From positions 1 through 64,000 of the forward strand of contig NZ_BMVG01000003.1 of NCBI RefSeq assembly GCF_014650595.1: a stretch of 64,000 bases of DNA. Direction: 5' to 3'. Both the position numbers and the translations under genes were made by a program. Positions 35,999 to 44,912 of this stretch are shown one piece after another. Under the pieces are notes generated by a model. It was not told the origin of the DNA and did not search any database. It worked only from the letters and a program-made list of their open reading frames with translations. Position 1 is the first letter of the stretch. Each line of letters starts with the position of its first letter. Origin of the DNA: Streptomyces alanosinicus (GTDB lineage: Bacteria > Actinomycetota > Actinomycetes > Streptomycetales > Streptomycetaceae).

Positions 35999-38126
35999 CG
36001 TCGCCGCGGACGCGCGGGTCCGGATCGGGGCCCTGCGGGTCGCGCGCGCGTTCCGGGATTTCGTGGAACGGGAGGCTCTCCCCGGCATCGGCGTGGCTGC
36101 CGGGGAGTTCTGGGCCGGGTTCGAGCAGCTGATCGACGACCTCGCGCCACGCAATCGCGCACTGCTGGACCGGCGCCGCGCACTGCAGGACAGCGTGGAC
36201 GCCTGGCACACCGAGCACCGCGGCGAGGACCTCGACGCGGACGCGTATCGCCGGTACCTGACCGAGATCGGCTACCTGGTTGCGACACCGGAGCCCTTCA
36301 CCGTGGACACCGCCGGTACGGACGCGGAGATCACGCGGATCGCCGGTCCGCAGCTGCTGGTGCCGGTGGTCGACGAGCCCTTCGTGCTCGAAGGGGTCAA
36401 CGCCCGATGGGGGTCGCTGTATCGCGCCCTGTACAAGACCGACGTGCTTCCTCAGGGCGACACCGGTGAACGCCGCGAGGCGGTCATCGACTTCGCCCGA
36501 GGGCTTCTCGACGTGATGGCGCCGCTCGACGAGGGCTCGCACGCGAAATCGACGCGCTATCAAGTCGTCGACGGTGCGCTGCGCGTGCGGGTGGCCGACG
36601 GTACGTTCAGCACACTGGCCCCTGCGGCGCGGCTGGCCGGATTCCGCGGTGATCCCGCTCGGCCGTCGGTCTTACTGATCGAACATCATCACCTGCACGT
36701 CGAGATCCAGTTCGACCCGGATGGCGCGTTCGGCCGTCTCGACGCGGCCGGCATCCAGGATGTGGTCCCGGAATCCGGGATCTCCACGATCATGGACTTC
36801 GAGGACTGCGTCGCTGCCGTTGATGTCACGGACAAGATCGAGGTCTACCGCGCTTGGTTGCGTCTGATGCGCGGCAGCTACACCACGCGGCACGGTGGCG
36901 GCATGCATCCCGATCGCCGGTACACCGCCCCGGACGGCAGCCGCATATCGCTGCCCGGGCGGGCACTGCTGTTCGCCCGGATCGTCGGGCAGTTGATGAC
37001 CACGGACGCGATCCTCGACCACGAGGGCGCCGAGGTGCCGGAAGTCATCGTCGACGCGGTGATCGCCACTCTCGCGGCGCTGCACGATCTGCGGGGCGAC
37101 ACCTCCCGCGTGAACTCCCGTGCCGGCGCGGTGTATCTGGCGGTGCCGAAACTGCACGGGCCGGACGAGTTCGCCTTCATCAATGAGCTCTTCGGCCGCA
37201 TCGAGCGCTTGCTCGGACTGCCGGATCACACGGTGAAACTCGGTCTCCTTGACGAGGAGCGGCGCACCACCGTCAACCTGGCGGCGTGCCTCGAGGCGGT
37301 ACGGCATCGAGTCGTCTCCACCAACAACGGCCTGCTCGACCGAACCGCCGACGAGATCCACACGTCGATGGCGGCCGGGCCCATGGTGCCCAAGGCCGCC
37401 ATGAAGACCCAAGACTGGCAGATGGCGTACGAGCAGTGGCACGTCGACACCTGCCTGGCCCATGGCCTTCAGGGGCGGGCACTGATCGGGCTGGGCATGT
37501 GGCCCACCCCCGAGCGGATGAGCGACCTGCTCGCGTCCAAGATCGGCCAGCTCTCTCTGGGCGCGGGGATGACCTGGGTGCCGACCGCCGTCGCCGCGAC
37601 TCTGCACGCCGTGCACTACCACCAGGTGGACATCGCCGACGTGCAGCGCGAGATCGCGGCGGCCGGACCGCGACGTTCGCTCGGCGAGCTCCTGCGCCCG
37701 CCGGTCGCCGAAACCCTCACCGACCTGCGGAGGGAGTTGGACGCCCACTGCTACACCGTTCTCGGCTATGCGGTGCGCTGGGTCGAGCGCGCCGTCGCCA
37801 GTTCCCCGATGCCCGCCTTCGACGGTGTCGTCGTACTCGAAGACCGCGCCACGATACGGATGTCGACCCAACTGCTGGCGAACTGGCTGCACCACAACGT
37901 GATCACCGTGCGGGATGTGGACGAGGGTCTACGCCGGACGGCGGCGGTCCTCGACGATCGCCTCCACGACGAACCGGGTTACCGGCCGCTGCTCCCTGCA
38001 CGGGAAGCCTCCCTCGCGTGGCAGGCGGCCCGCGAACTGATCATCCGGGGCGCGACGGCGCCGAACGGCTATACCGAACCGGTGCTGTACCGATTCCGCC
38101 GCGAACAAAAGGCCCGGACAGCGTGA
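35985..38126 (+). CDS. glcB: Malate synthase G
   Basis: 713 residues, close to the usual ~723, collinear with GlcB from the N-terminus (FVEREALPGIGV) to the C-terminus (NGYTEPVLYRFR). Catalytic residues appear kept: Glu273 in MDFEDCVAAVD, the Arg in GRALLFARIVG, GLLDEERRTT, LLDRTADE and Asp620 in LEDRATIRMS. It condenses acetyl-CoA with glyoxylate. Its overlap with the BacA-like gene places it inside the mandelate-type operon, which is unusual. It may use a larger 2-oxo acid or simply recycle glyoxylate. Substrate is not determinable from motifs. Confidence 0.88.
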   Translation: MSIADVAADARVRIGALRVARAFRDFVEREALPGIGVAAGEFWAGFEQLIDDLAPRNRALLDRRRALQDSVDAWHTEHRGEDLDADAYRRYLTEIGYLVATPEPFTVDTAGTDAEITRIAGPQLLVPVVDEPFVLEGVNARWGSLYRALYKTDVLPQGDTGERREAVIDFARGLLDVMAPLDEGSHAKSTRYQVVDGALRVRVADGTFSTLAPAARLAGFRGDPARPSVLLIEHHHLHVEIQFDPDGAFGRLDAAGIQDVVPESGISTIMDFEDCVAAVDVTDKIEVYRAWLRLMRGSYTTRHGGGMHPDRRYTAPDGSRISLPGRALLFARIVGQLMTTDAILDHEGAEVPEVIVDAVIATLAALHDLRGDTSRVNSRAGAVYLAVPKLHGPDEFAFINELFGRIERLLGLPDHTVKLGLLDEERRTTVNLAACLEAVRHRVVSTNNGLLDRTADEIHTSMAAGPMVPKAAMKTQDWQMAYEQWHVDTCLAHGLQGRALIGLGMWPTPERMSDLLASKIGQLSLGAGMTWVPTAVAATLHAVHYHQVDIADVQREIAAAGPRRSLGELLRPPVAETLTDLRRELDAHCYTVLGYAVRWVERAVASSPMPAFDGVVVLEDRATIRMSTQLLANWLHHNVITVRDVDEGLRRTAAVLDDRLHDEPGYRPLLPAREASLAWQAARELIIRGATAPNGYTEPVLYRFRREQKARTA

Positions 38127-38163
38127 TGCGGCCGAACCGACGAGAGCGAGAAGGGGAGACCTC

Positions 38164-39126
38164 GTGCACGCAGTAGTGGTGACCGAGCCCGGCGGCCCTG
38201 ATGCCCTCCGTTACCGCCGGATGCCGGACCCGGTTCCCGGGCCGGGCGAGGTGCTGGTGCGGACCAGAGCGATCGGCGTGAACTACCGCGACGTGTACGT
38301 GCGCAGAGGGGAGTACCCCGCTGAACTCCCCGTTCCCGGCCTCGAAGGAGCAGGCGAGGTCGTGGCGGCGGGCGAGGGAGCCGAGGTCGCCGTCGGGAAT
38401 CGAGTGGCCTGGGCGTACGGCAGGGCCGGCTATGCCGAACTCGTGGCCGTGCCGGCCGATCAGTGCGTGCCGGTGCCCGACGGGATCGACTGGCAGGTCG
38501 CAGGTGGGGCGCTGCTGCAGGGAATGACCGCGCACTACCTCTTGGAGTCGGTGTACCGACCGACGCCGGGAGACGCGATCCTGATTCACGCGGGTGCCGG
38601 CGGCATGGGCCAGCTTCTGGTGCAGTGGGCCGCGGCGCGAGGCGCCAAGGTGATCACCACCGTGTCCACCGACGAGAAGGAGAAGCTCGCCCGGGAGGCC
38701 GGGGCCTGGCACGTGCTGCGCTACGGTGACGATCTCGCCGATCGTATCCGGGAACTGACGGGCGGCGAAGGTGTCTCCGCCGTCTACGACGGCGTCGGTG
38801 CGGCCACCTTCGAGTCGAGCCTCGCCGCGCTTCGGCCGCGGGGCACACTCGCGTTGTTCGGATCCGCGAGCGGCCGAGTGCCGCCGTTCGATCTGCAGCG
38901 TCTCGCCGAACTGGGTTCGCTGTTCGTGACCCGGCCGGTGCTGCCGCACTTCGTCCGTACCCGCGCCGAGGTGCTGTGGCGCGCGAACGAGGTCTTCAGC
39001 GCGATATCCGAAGACATACTGCGCATACGGTTCGGTGGCACCTACGCCCTGCGCGACGCGGCGCAGGCCCATCGGGCGATCGAGTCCCGCGCCACAGCCG
39101 GTTCACTCGTGCTGCTGCCGGCATGA
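38164..39126 (+). CDS. Quinone oxidoreductase-like MDR protein
   Basis: 320 residues; GTG 38164 follows GGGGAG. It lacks zinc ligands and has the quinone-reductase pattern (GVNYRDVYVRRGEYP) and the NADPH-binding loop HAGAGGMGQLLVQWA. The family reduces quinones or enoyl/enone substrates. It is the last gene of the operon, 37 bases after malate synthase, so an enone-reducing step on the cluster intermediate is conceivable (inference). The gap 39127-39376 has no supported gene; it includes a short direct repeat of GTGTACGGGTG at about 39292. Confidence 0.85.
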   Translation: MHAVVVTEPGGPDALRYRRMPDPVPGPGEVLVRTRAIGVNYRDVYVRRGEYPAELPVPGLEGAGEVVAAGEGAEVAVGNRVAWAYGRAGYAELVAVPADQCVPVPDGIDWQVAGGALLQGMTAHYLLESVYRPTPGDAILIHAGAGGMGQLLVQWAAARGAKVITTVSTDEKEKLAREAGAWHVLRYGDDLADRIRELTGGEGVSAVYDGVGAATFESSLAALRPRGTLALFGSASGRVPPFDLQRLAELGSLFVTRPVLPHFVRTRAEVLWRANEVFSAISEDILRIRFGGTYALRDAAQAHRAIESRATAGSLVLLPA

Positions 39127-39376
39127 TGGTGGACCTTGGCTTGACTCTGTTGGGGATCTTGGAGTTTCCCTGTGCGCCGACTTGGTCAGCGGGCATGCTC
39201 GGGGCTGTTTCGCAGGCCGATGCAGTTGCCGAGGTGTACGTTGTCGCTGTGCCTGCCGAAAAACTCATCCGTCCTGGTGGGGGCTGGTGTACGGGTGGTG
39301 TACGGGTGGTGTCGAGCGCGGGCGCCTGGGCGGGTGCTCTGGGCACCTGGTGAGTGCACCGGCAGGATGATCTGTC

Positions 39377-40252
39377 GTGCTGCTTCGACTCGCCCATCCG
39401 GGTGTGGCGAATGTGTTCGCCCTGCTGCGGCTGCTGCCGGTGAACAACCAGGACAAAGACGCGGAGACCCTCGCGCTGCGTCATCAGATCACCGTGCTGG
39501 AACGCCAGCTCGGCCGGGATCGGGGGCGGTTCGCCCCGAGTGACCGGGTGTTCCTGGCCGCGCTACTGCACCGGCTCCCGCGCGGTGTGCTGCGCCGGGC
39601 ACGGCTTCTGGTGCGCCCGGACACTGTGCTGCACTGGCACCGTGACCTGGTCTCGCGCCGCCACGCGGCCCGTTCCCGGCCGGGGCGTGCGGGTCGGCCG
39701 CGTACCGTGCACTCGATCCGCGTTCTCGTGCTGCGTCTGGCGCGGGAGAATCCCGGCTGGAGCTACCGGCGCATCCACGGCGAGCTGCTGGTTCTGGGCG
39801 TACAGGTGGCCGCCTCCACGGTGTGGGAGATCCTGAAGGAGGCGGGGATCGACCCGGCACCCGAGCGGGGTTCCAGCACCTGGACGGACTTTCTGCGCTC
39901 CCAGTTCGAGGATGCCCGGACCGACGGCGAGAACGGCGAGAACATGGACGGCCTCGACGCCGGGTGGAGCGACGACGAGTCGGTCACCGTCGACGGACGC
40001 GGACCGGCCCGTTCGACGCTCACGCACCGCGCGTGCACGATGAACGGCACCACCACGATCGGCGACGACGCCCGCCTGCGCACCGTGCTGACGCTCGGCG
40101 ACCGTGCCACCGTCGTCGAGTCGCGCGGTGGTCTGCGTACGGGCTGGTCGCGGCTGGACGACACGGTCACCGGGCACGCCACGTACACGACGGGCGTCCC
40201 GCGCGACCAGCGGCACGCGGTCGGCACGACGAGCGAGCGGTACCGACTGTAG
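39377..40252 (+). pseudogene. Truncated integrase-core transposase fused to an unrelated tail
   Basis: Residues 1-~175 match the N-terminal half of a Streptomyces IS transposase of the integrase-core type (DKDAETLALRHQITVLERQL, RPDTVLHWHRDLVSRRHA, ASTVWEILKEAGIDPAPERG). At DFLRSQ the homology stops before the catalytic DDE residues and an unrelated acidic, Thr-rich stretch follows to the stop. The open frame (291 codons) is a chimera and cannot encode an active transposase. The tail is not recognised. Confidence 0.65.
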
Positions 40253-40364
40253 GGCCGGGCGTGCCGCTACGACCGCTCCCTGGCGACCGTCAAGGGGGGT
40301 GCTCACGGAGGACCGGGACGGCTGCTGAGGCCGGTTGCGTGCGATGGGTCACTCCGGGCGTGAT

Positions 40365-40472
40365 TTACGCGTCCGTAACGCGGAAGTCTCCGGCGGGATC
40401 AAGAGCACCTTGAGAGTGATCGTCACGGAAGCCACTTTCCGTATCGCAGAAGTCTCATCCCCGGCTTCTGCG
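40365..40472 (+). promoter_or_regulatory. Palindrome and leader hairpin upstream of dctA
   Basis: TTACG CGTC CGTAA (40365-40378) is a perfect short dyad. CGCAGAAG (40445-40452) and CTTCTGCG (40465-40472) form an 8-bp stem in the leader, 27 bases before the GTG start. Both are candidates for transcriptional control; nothing shows which factor acts. Confidence 0.35.
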
Positions 40473-40499
40473 TGTTCACGTCCCCTCTAGGAGTGCCCC

Positions 40500-41846
40500 G
40501 TGCCGCCGACTGCACCCTCCCTGCCGCGACGCGTCGCACGCATACTGCGTACCTCTCTCTTCGCGCAGGTCCTCTGCGCGCTCGTGCTCGGAATCGTCAT
40601 CGGGAAGCTGTGGCCCGGCTTCGCCGCGGATCTCAAGCCGCTCGGCGACGGTTTCACCCGGCTCATCAAGACGATCATCTCGCCGCTGGTGTTCTGCGTG
40701 GTCGTCGTCGGCATCGCCAAGGCCGGTGACCTCAAGGCCTTCGGCCGGATCGGGCTCAAGGCCCTGATCTGGTTCGAGGTCGCGAGTACCGCGGCGCTGA
40801 TCATCGGCCTGGTCGCCGCCAACGTTGTCCAACCCGGCTCGGCGATGCATGTCGACCCGTCCACCCTGAGCACCAAGGCGGTCGACGCAAAGACGGGCGG
40901 CGCCGCGCTGCCCTCGACGACCGAGTTCGTCGTCAACGCGCTGCCCACCAGTTTCATCGGCGCGTTCGCCGAGAACTCCCTGCTCCAGGTGCTCATCCTG
41001 GCCTGTCTGGTGGGCGCCGCGCTGCTCCACCTCGGCCACACCAAGGTGCCGAAGGTCCTGCCCGCCGTCGAGCAGGCCCAGGAGATCATCTTCGCGATCG
41101 TCGGCTTCGTCATGCGCCTCGCCCCGATCGCGGTGTTCGGCGCGATGGCCGTCCTCATCGGCCAGTACGGGCTCGGCGTGATCAAGACCTACAGCGAGCT
41201 GATCATCCTGTGCTATGTCGCCGCCGCGCTGTTCGTCGCGCTGCTTGCCGTCGCCCTGCGCATCGTCACCGGGCTCAGCCTCTGGAAGTTCCTGCGCTAC
41301 ATCCGCGAGGAGATGCTTCTCGCGCTGGGCACCGCGTCCACCGAGTCCGTCATGCCGCGCGTGATGCAGAAGCTGCGCGGAGCCGGCGCCCGCGACGACG
41401 CCGTGGGCCTGGTGCTGCCCACCGGCTACTCCTTCAACCTCGACGGCGCCTCGCTCTACCTCTCCATCGGCACCCTGTTCATCGCCCAGGCCGTCGGCGT
41501 CGACCTCAGCCTGAGCCAGCAGATCACCGTCGTCCTGGTGCTGATGCTGACCAGCAAGGGCATGGCGGGCATCCCCGGCTCCGCCTTCCTCGCCCTGTCC
41601 GCGACCGCCTCCTCGCTCGGTGCCATTCCCGCCGGGGCGGTGGCGCTGCTGCTGGGCGTGGACCGGATCATGGACTCGATGCGGGTGGTGACGAACCTGC
41701 TCGGCAACTGTGTCGCCGTCTTCGCCGTCTCCCGCTGGGAGGGCACGCTGGATGTGGAACGGGCGAAGACGGTGCTGGACGGTTCAGCTGTCGCTGCCGA
41801 GTCGGAGGCCTCGGTGCCGGAGCCGTCGGTGCGTGTCGCCCAGTAG
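40500..41846 (+). CDS. dctA: C4-dicarboxylate:cation symporter DctA
   Basis: 448 residues. GTG 40500 follows AGGAG by 7 bases. The protein is collinear with the DAACS family: the N-terminal R-x-SLFAQVLCALVLGI helix, serine-rich hairpin ALGTASTESVMPRVM, TGYSFNLDGASLYL and the MLTSKGMAGIPGSAF motif of the second re-entrant loop. It imports succinate, fumarate and malate. It is the last intact gene of the island, next to a malate-forming gene cluster, but separated by a transposase remnant, so a functional link is only speculative. Confidence 0.93.
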   Translation: MPPTAPSLPRRVARILRTSLFAQVLCALVLGIVIGKLWPGFAADLKPLGDGFTRLIKTIISPLVFCVVVVGIAKAGDLKAFGRIGLKALIWFEVASTAALIIGLVAANVVQPGSAMHVDPSTLSTKAVDAKTGGAALPSTTEFVVNALPTSFIGAFAENSLLQVLILACLVGAALLHLGHTKVPKVLPAVEQAQEIIFAIVGFVMRLAPIAVFGAMAVLIGQYGLGVIKTYSELIILCYVAAALFVALLAVALRIVTGLSLWKFLRYIREEMLLALGTASTESVMPRVMQKLRGAGARDDAVGLVLPTGYSFNLDGASLYLSIGTLFIAQAVGVDLSLSQQITVVLVLMLTSKGMAGIPGSAFLALSATASSLGAIPAGAVALLLGVDRIMDSMRVVTNLLGNCVAVFAVSRWEGTLDVERAKTVLDGSAVAAESEASVPEPSVRVAQ

Positions 41847-41864
41847 CTCGGGGCGTGTTGTTTC

Positions 41865-41916
41865 GTGGGGGCTGCGGGTACGTGGGGGTTGCTCGCGCGG
41901 TTCCCCGCGCCCCTAC
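41865..41916. repeat. Interspersed Streptomyces gene-end repeat
   Basis: GTTGCTCGCGCGGTTCCCCG then CGCCCCT, just after dctA, belongs to a short repeat family common downstream of Streptomyces genes, related to the copy at 940-1010. It may serve as a terminator. Confidence 0.45.
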
Positions 41917-41929
41917 TACGGCCTGCGTG

Positions 41930-42070
41930 ATGTCGTGATCGATCGGCTGCCTGCAAGAGCTCTCCGACCCAGACCATCGAGGCACGGAGTTCGAGGCCGG
42001 CGACGTGGCTCTCGGGCGACTTGTCAAAGCGTGTGGCGATGCCGCGCCAGTGTCGATCCCCTCGGAACAT
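41930..42070 (-). mobile_element. IS5-family transposase C-terminal fragment
   Basis: RGDRHWRGIATRFDKSPESH followed by VAGLELRASMVWV is the C-terminal end of a Streptomyces IS5-type transposase (RGIATRYDK...). The DDE core is absent. Confidence 0.65.
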
Positions 42071-42079
42071 GGAGACGAT

Positions 42080-42240
42080 CTATGCGGCCAGTCCCTCGGC
42101 GAGGGTGGCTCGGTAGTCACGTTCGTAGTCGATCGGGCTCTTGAACCCGCACACGCTGTGCAGCCGCCTGGCGTTGTAGAAGTCGGTGATCCAGATGGCG
42201 ATCCGGATCCGGGCCTCGGTGCGGGTGCGGAACGTGTGGC
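42080..42240 (-). mobile_element. IS3-family transposase C-terminal fragment
   Basis: ITDFYNARRLHSVCGFKSPI then YERDY is the conserved C-terminus of IS3-type OrfB transposases (YNxxRxHSxLGxxSPxxYE). The catalytic part is missing. It lies about 90 bases from the right junction of the island. Confidence 0.7.
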
Positions 42241-42323
42241 GGTGGACGGATGACACCGTCTTCGTCGCCCTCATCCGCCTTGCTGATGCCCTCGTATGAC
42301 GCACCCTTACTAAACGGGCCATA

Positions 42324-42347
42324 CATGGAAGTATAGGTGCGTCTACT
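42324..42347. other. Right junction of the 21.9-kb insertion (attR-like)
   Basis: CATGGAAGTA (42324-42333) is an imperfect complement of the arm at the left end (20460-20470), and TGCGTCTACT (42338-42347) repeats the left core. Host radical-SAM sequence resumes here. Confidence 0.65.
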
Positions 42348-43160
42348 GCTTCGCCCGCAAGACACACAGCTATCTGGACCTCGACACGGGCATCGGGTTC
42401 GACAGCCAGATCGTGGTCAAGGTGAACGCGCCCGAGGTGCTGCGCCGTCAGCTGGCCTCCCGCCGCTGGCAGGGCGACCACGTGGCGATGGGCACCAACG
42501 TCGACTGCTACCAGCGCGCGGAGGGCCGCTACCGGCTGATGCCGGGCATCATCACGGCCCTCACCGAGCACGCCAACCCGTTCTCGATCCTCACCAAGGG
42601 CACCCTGATCCTGCGCGACCTGGATCTGCTGGTGCGGGCGGCCGAGGTGACGGACGTGGGCATCTCGGTCTCCGTCGGCTTCGTCGACACCGAGCTGTGG
42701 CGCACGGTGGAGCCGGGGCACACCCTCGCCCGAGCGCCGTCTGGACGTCGTACGCGCCCTCGGCGAGCACGGCATCGGCTGCGGGGTGCTGATGGCACCG
42801 GTCATCCCGTTCCTGAGCGACCATCCGGACCGGCTGCGGGCCACGGTACGGGCGATCGCGGCGGCCGGGGCCACCTCGGTCACCCCGCTGACACTCCATC
42901 TGCGGCCCGGCGCCCGGGAGTGGTTCATGGCGTGGCTCGCCCGGCACCACCCGTATCTGGTGCGGCGCTACGAGCGGTTGTACGCGGAGGGTGCCTACGC
43001 GCCCAAGTGGTACCAGCGCCGGATCACCCGTCAGGTGCACGAGCTGGCCCAGGAGTACGGCATCGGGCCCACCCGGCCCGGTCTGGCCCGCCGGATCCCC
43101 CCGGCGCCGCCGGCCGGTCCGCCGGCCGCGACCGAACCGACCCAGCTCACCCTCCTGTGA
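42338..43160 (+). pseudogene. Radical-SAM protein (SplB/Rv2578c-like), C-terminal part, also frameshifted
   Basis: The reading starts at CVYCFARKTHSYLDLDTG, which supplies the third Cys of the CX3CX2C motif lost from 20202-20471, and continues MGTNVDCYQRAEGRYRLMPG. Near 42,717-42,726 one extra base in GGGGCACACCC shifts the frame; homology then runs in the next frame (RRLDVVRALGEHGIGCGVLM, LTLHLRPGAREWFMAWLARH) to the stop at 43160. The second lesion fits decay after the split. Joining the two parts in frame would give an ordinary-length family member. Confidence 0.88.
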
Positions 43161-43180
43161 GGGCGGCGGCCCCCGCCCTC
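43159..43180 (+). terminator. Hairpin after the radical-SAM gene
   Basis: GAGGGCGG and CCGCCCTC form an 8-bp stem with a 6-base loop, starting at the radical-SAM stop codon. No U tract follows, as is common in Streptomyces. Confidence 0.5.
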
Positions 43181-43349
43181 CGCTGAAGACCGCGTCCGCC
43201 CTCCGCCGAGCGGCGTTCGAGGGCTTCGGGCGACCCAATCGGGTCAACTATGCCTATAAAACGTTCTTCAGGGCGCGGACGCCGGGACGATGCGGCGAAA
43301 GATGTGAACTTCAACGGTCCGCCGATACCTCTCCGTCCCGGGAGGACGC

Positions 43350-44912
43350 ATGACACCACGCGCAGCCGTGCTGTGCGCATCCGCCGCAGTGCTGGCGGGC
43401 TCCGTCACGGCCCTGCCCGCCCAAGCGGCCCCGCCCGCTCCCGCCGCCCCGCTCGTCTGGAAGGCGTGCGGCACCAATGCCTATCCGACGCTCCAGTGCG
43501 CGTCCCTGAAGGTGCCGCTGGACCACAGCCACCCGTCGGGCCGGCAGATCACGCTCGCCCTCTCCCGCGTCCCGCACACCGCGCAGACCTCGCAGGGCCC
43601 CCTCCTGGTCAACCCGGGCGGCCCCGGCGGCAGCGGCCTCAGGCTCGCCGGATACGTCGCCTCGGCCCTGCCGGCGGACGTCGCCGCGCAGTACGACGTC
43701 ATCGGCTTCGACCCGCGCGGGGTCGGCCAGAGCAGCCCCGCGCTGGACTGCGCGCCCGACCACTTCAAGACGGTACGCCCGGACACGGTGCCCGCCTCGG
43801 CCGCGCTGGAGCGGGCCAACATCGCGCGCGCGAAGTCCTTCGCCGCCGCCTGCTCCCGCAAGTACGCCGATGTGCTGCCGTACATCGACACCGTCAGCGC
43901 CGTACGCGACATGGACTCCATCCGCCAGGCACTGGGCGCGCCGAAGATCAACTACTTCGGCTACTCCTATGGCACCTACCTGGGCGCGGTCTACGCGAAG
44001 CTGTACCCGGAGCGGGTCCGCCGTCTGGTGCTGGACTCGATCGTCGACCCGACCGGCGTCTGGTACAAGGACAACCTCGCCCAGGACTACGCCTTCGACG
44101 ACCGCCACCGCGCGCTGATGGCGTGGATCGCCCGGTACGACTCCGCCTATCACCTCGGCAAGGACCCCGCGAAGATCGAGGCCGCGTGGTACGCGATGCG
44201 GGCGGCCCTGGCGAAGAAGCCGGCCGAGGGCAAGGTGGGCGCCTCGGAGCTGGAGGACACCTTCATCCCGGGCGGCTACTACGACGGCAACTGGCCCTAT
44301 CTCGCCGAGGCGTTCGCGGCGTATGTGCGCGACCGGAACACCGCTCCGCTGCTGGAGGCGTACGAGAAGTTCGGTGCCGTGGACGGCGCGGGCGAGAACG
44401 GCTACAGCATCTACGCCGCGGTGCAGTGCCGTGACACCTCCTGGCCCACCGGCTGGAGCCGATGGCGTACGGACACCTGGACGGTGTACCGCAAGGCGCC
44501 CTTCATGGCATGGAACAACGCCTGGTACAACGCGCCGTGTGCGTTCTGGCCGACCTCGAAGCACAGCCCGATCAGCGTCGCCAACAGCAAGCTGCCGCCG
44601 ACGCTGCTCTTCCAGGCGACGAACGACGCGGCCACACCCTATCCCGGCGGGGTCACGGTCCACCGGCTGCTCGCCCGCTCCAGCCTGGTGGTCGAGGACG
44701 GCGGCGGCAACCATGGCATCACACTGAGCGAGAACAGCTGCCTGGACACGTATCTGGCCGCGTATCTGACGGACGGTACGGTGCCGCGTGGCCCGGGTGT
44801 CGCCGACGCGGTGTGCCGGAAGTCGCCGGATCCGAAGCCGCTGGCCACGAAGTCCGCGACGGCCCCCTCCGGCGGTGAGACCCTGCACGCCCTGCTGGGG
44901 ATGCGCCGCTGA
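43350..44912 (+). CDS. Secreted tripeptidyl-aminopeptidase-like alpha/beta hydrolase
   Basis: 520 residues. ATG 43350 follows GGGAGGA. An N-terminal signal (AAVLCASAAVLAGSVTALPAQAA) suggests Sec export. The catalytic Ser206 sits in GYSYGTYLG, the oxyanion-type loop is NPGGPGGSG, and the C-terminal TAP-like region has FQATNDAATPYPGG (Asp) and GGNHGIT (His). This is the Streptomyces Tap/SlpD-SlpE group of S33 peptidases that remove N-terminal tripeptides outside the cell. The gap before it (43181-43349) holds an AT-richer promoter-like stretch; 44913-45098 holds no supported gene. Confidence 0.9.
   Translation: MTPRAAVLCASAAVLAGSVTALPAQAAPPAPAAPLVWKACGTNAYPTLQCASLKVPLDHSHPSGRQITLALSRVPHTAQTSQGPLLVNPGGPGGSGLRLAGYVASALPADVAAQYDVIGFDPRGVGQSSPALDCAPDHFKTVRPDTVPASAALERANIARAKSFAAACSRKYADVLPYIDTVSAVRDMDSIRQALGAPKINYFGYSYGTYLGAVYAKLYPERVRRLVLDSIVDPTGVWYKDNLAQDYAFDDRHRALMAWIARYDSAYHLGKDPAKIEAAWYAMRAALAKKPAEGKVGASELEDTFIPGGYYDGNWPYLAEAFAAYVRDRNTAPLLEAYEKFGAVDGAGENGYSIYAAVQCRDTSWPTGWSRWRTDTWTVYRKAPFMAWNNAWYNAPCAFWPTSKHSPISVANSKLPPTLLFQATNDAATPYPGGVTVHRLLARSSLVVEDGGGNHGITLSENSCLDTYLAAYLTDGTVPRGPGVADAVCRKSPDPKPLATKSATAPSGGETLHALLGMRR

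Larger units (their letters stand above)
20464..42337. mobile_element. Integrated genomic island (~21.9 kb) in a radical-SAM gene
   Basis: The radical-SAM gene reads up to 20463 and resumes in frame from 42338 on the same strand, so everything between is an insertion. Cargo: APC permease, NmrA-like oxidoreductase, sulfonate ABC/arylsulfotransferase locus, mandelate-type gene cluster, DctA, and several truncated IS genes, concentrated near the ends and at 39.4 kb. No integrase, relaxase or phage structural gene was found, so it is a degraded, immobile element, or its integrase gene has been lost. The boundaries rest on the split gene; the mechanism is inferred. Confidence 0.75.

Noticed and set aside
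30540..39126. Glycopeptide-type hydroxyphenylglycine cluster
   Set aside because: HmaS- and Hmo-like genes are present, but no HpgT aminotransferase, NRPS or Dpg genes are found in the window.
39285..39312. Tandem GTGTACGGGTG repeat as an IS end or iteron
   Set aside because: Only two copies with no matching inverted repeat beyond the transposase remnant.
20464..42337. Prophage or integrative conjugative element with intact functions
   Set aside because: No integrase, relaxase, replication, capsid or transfer gene is visible; only att-like ends and IS remnants remain.
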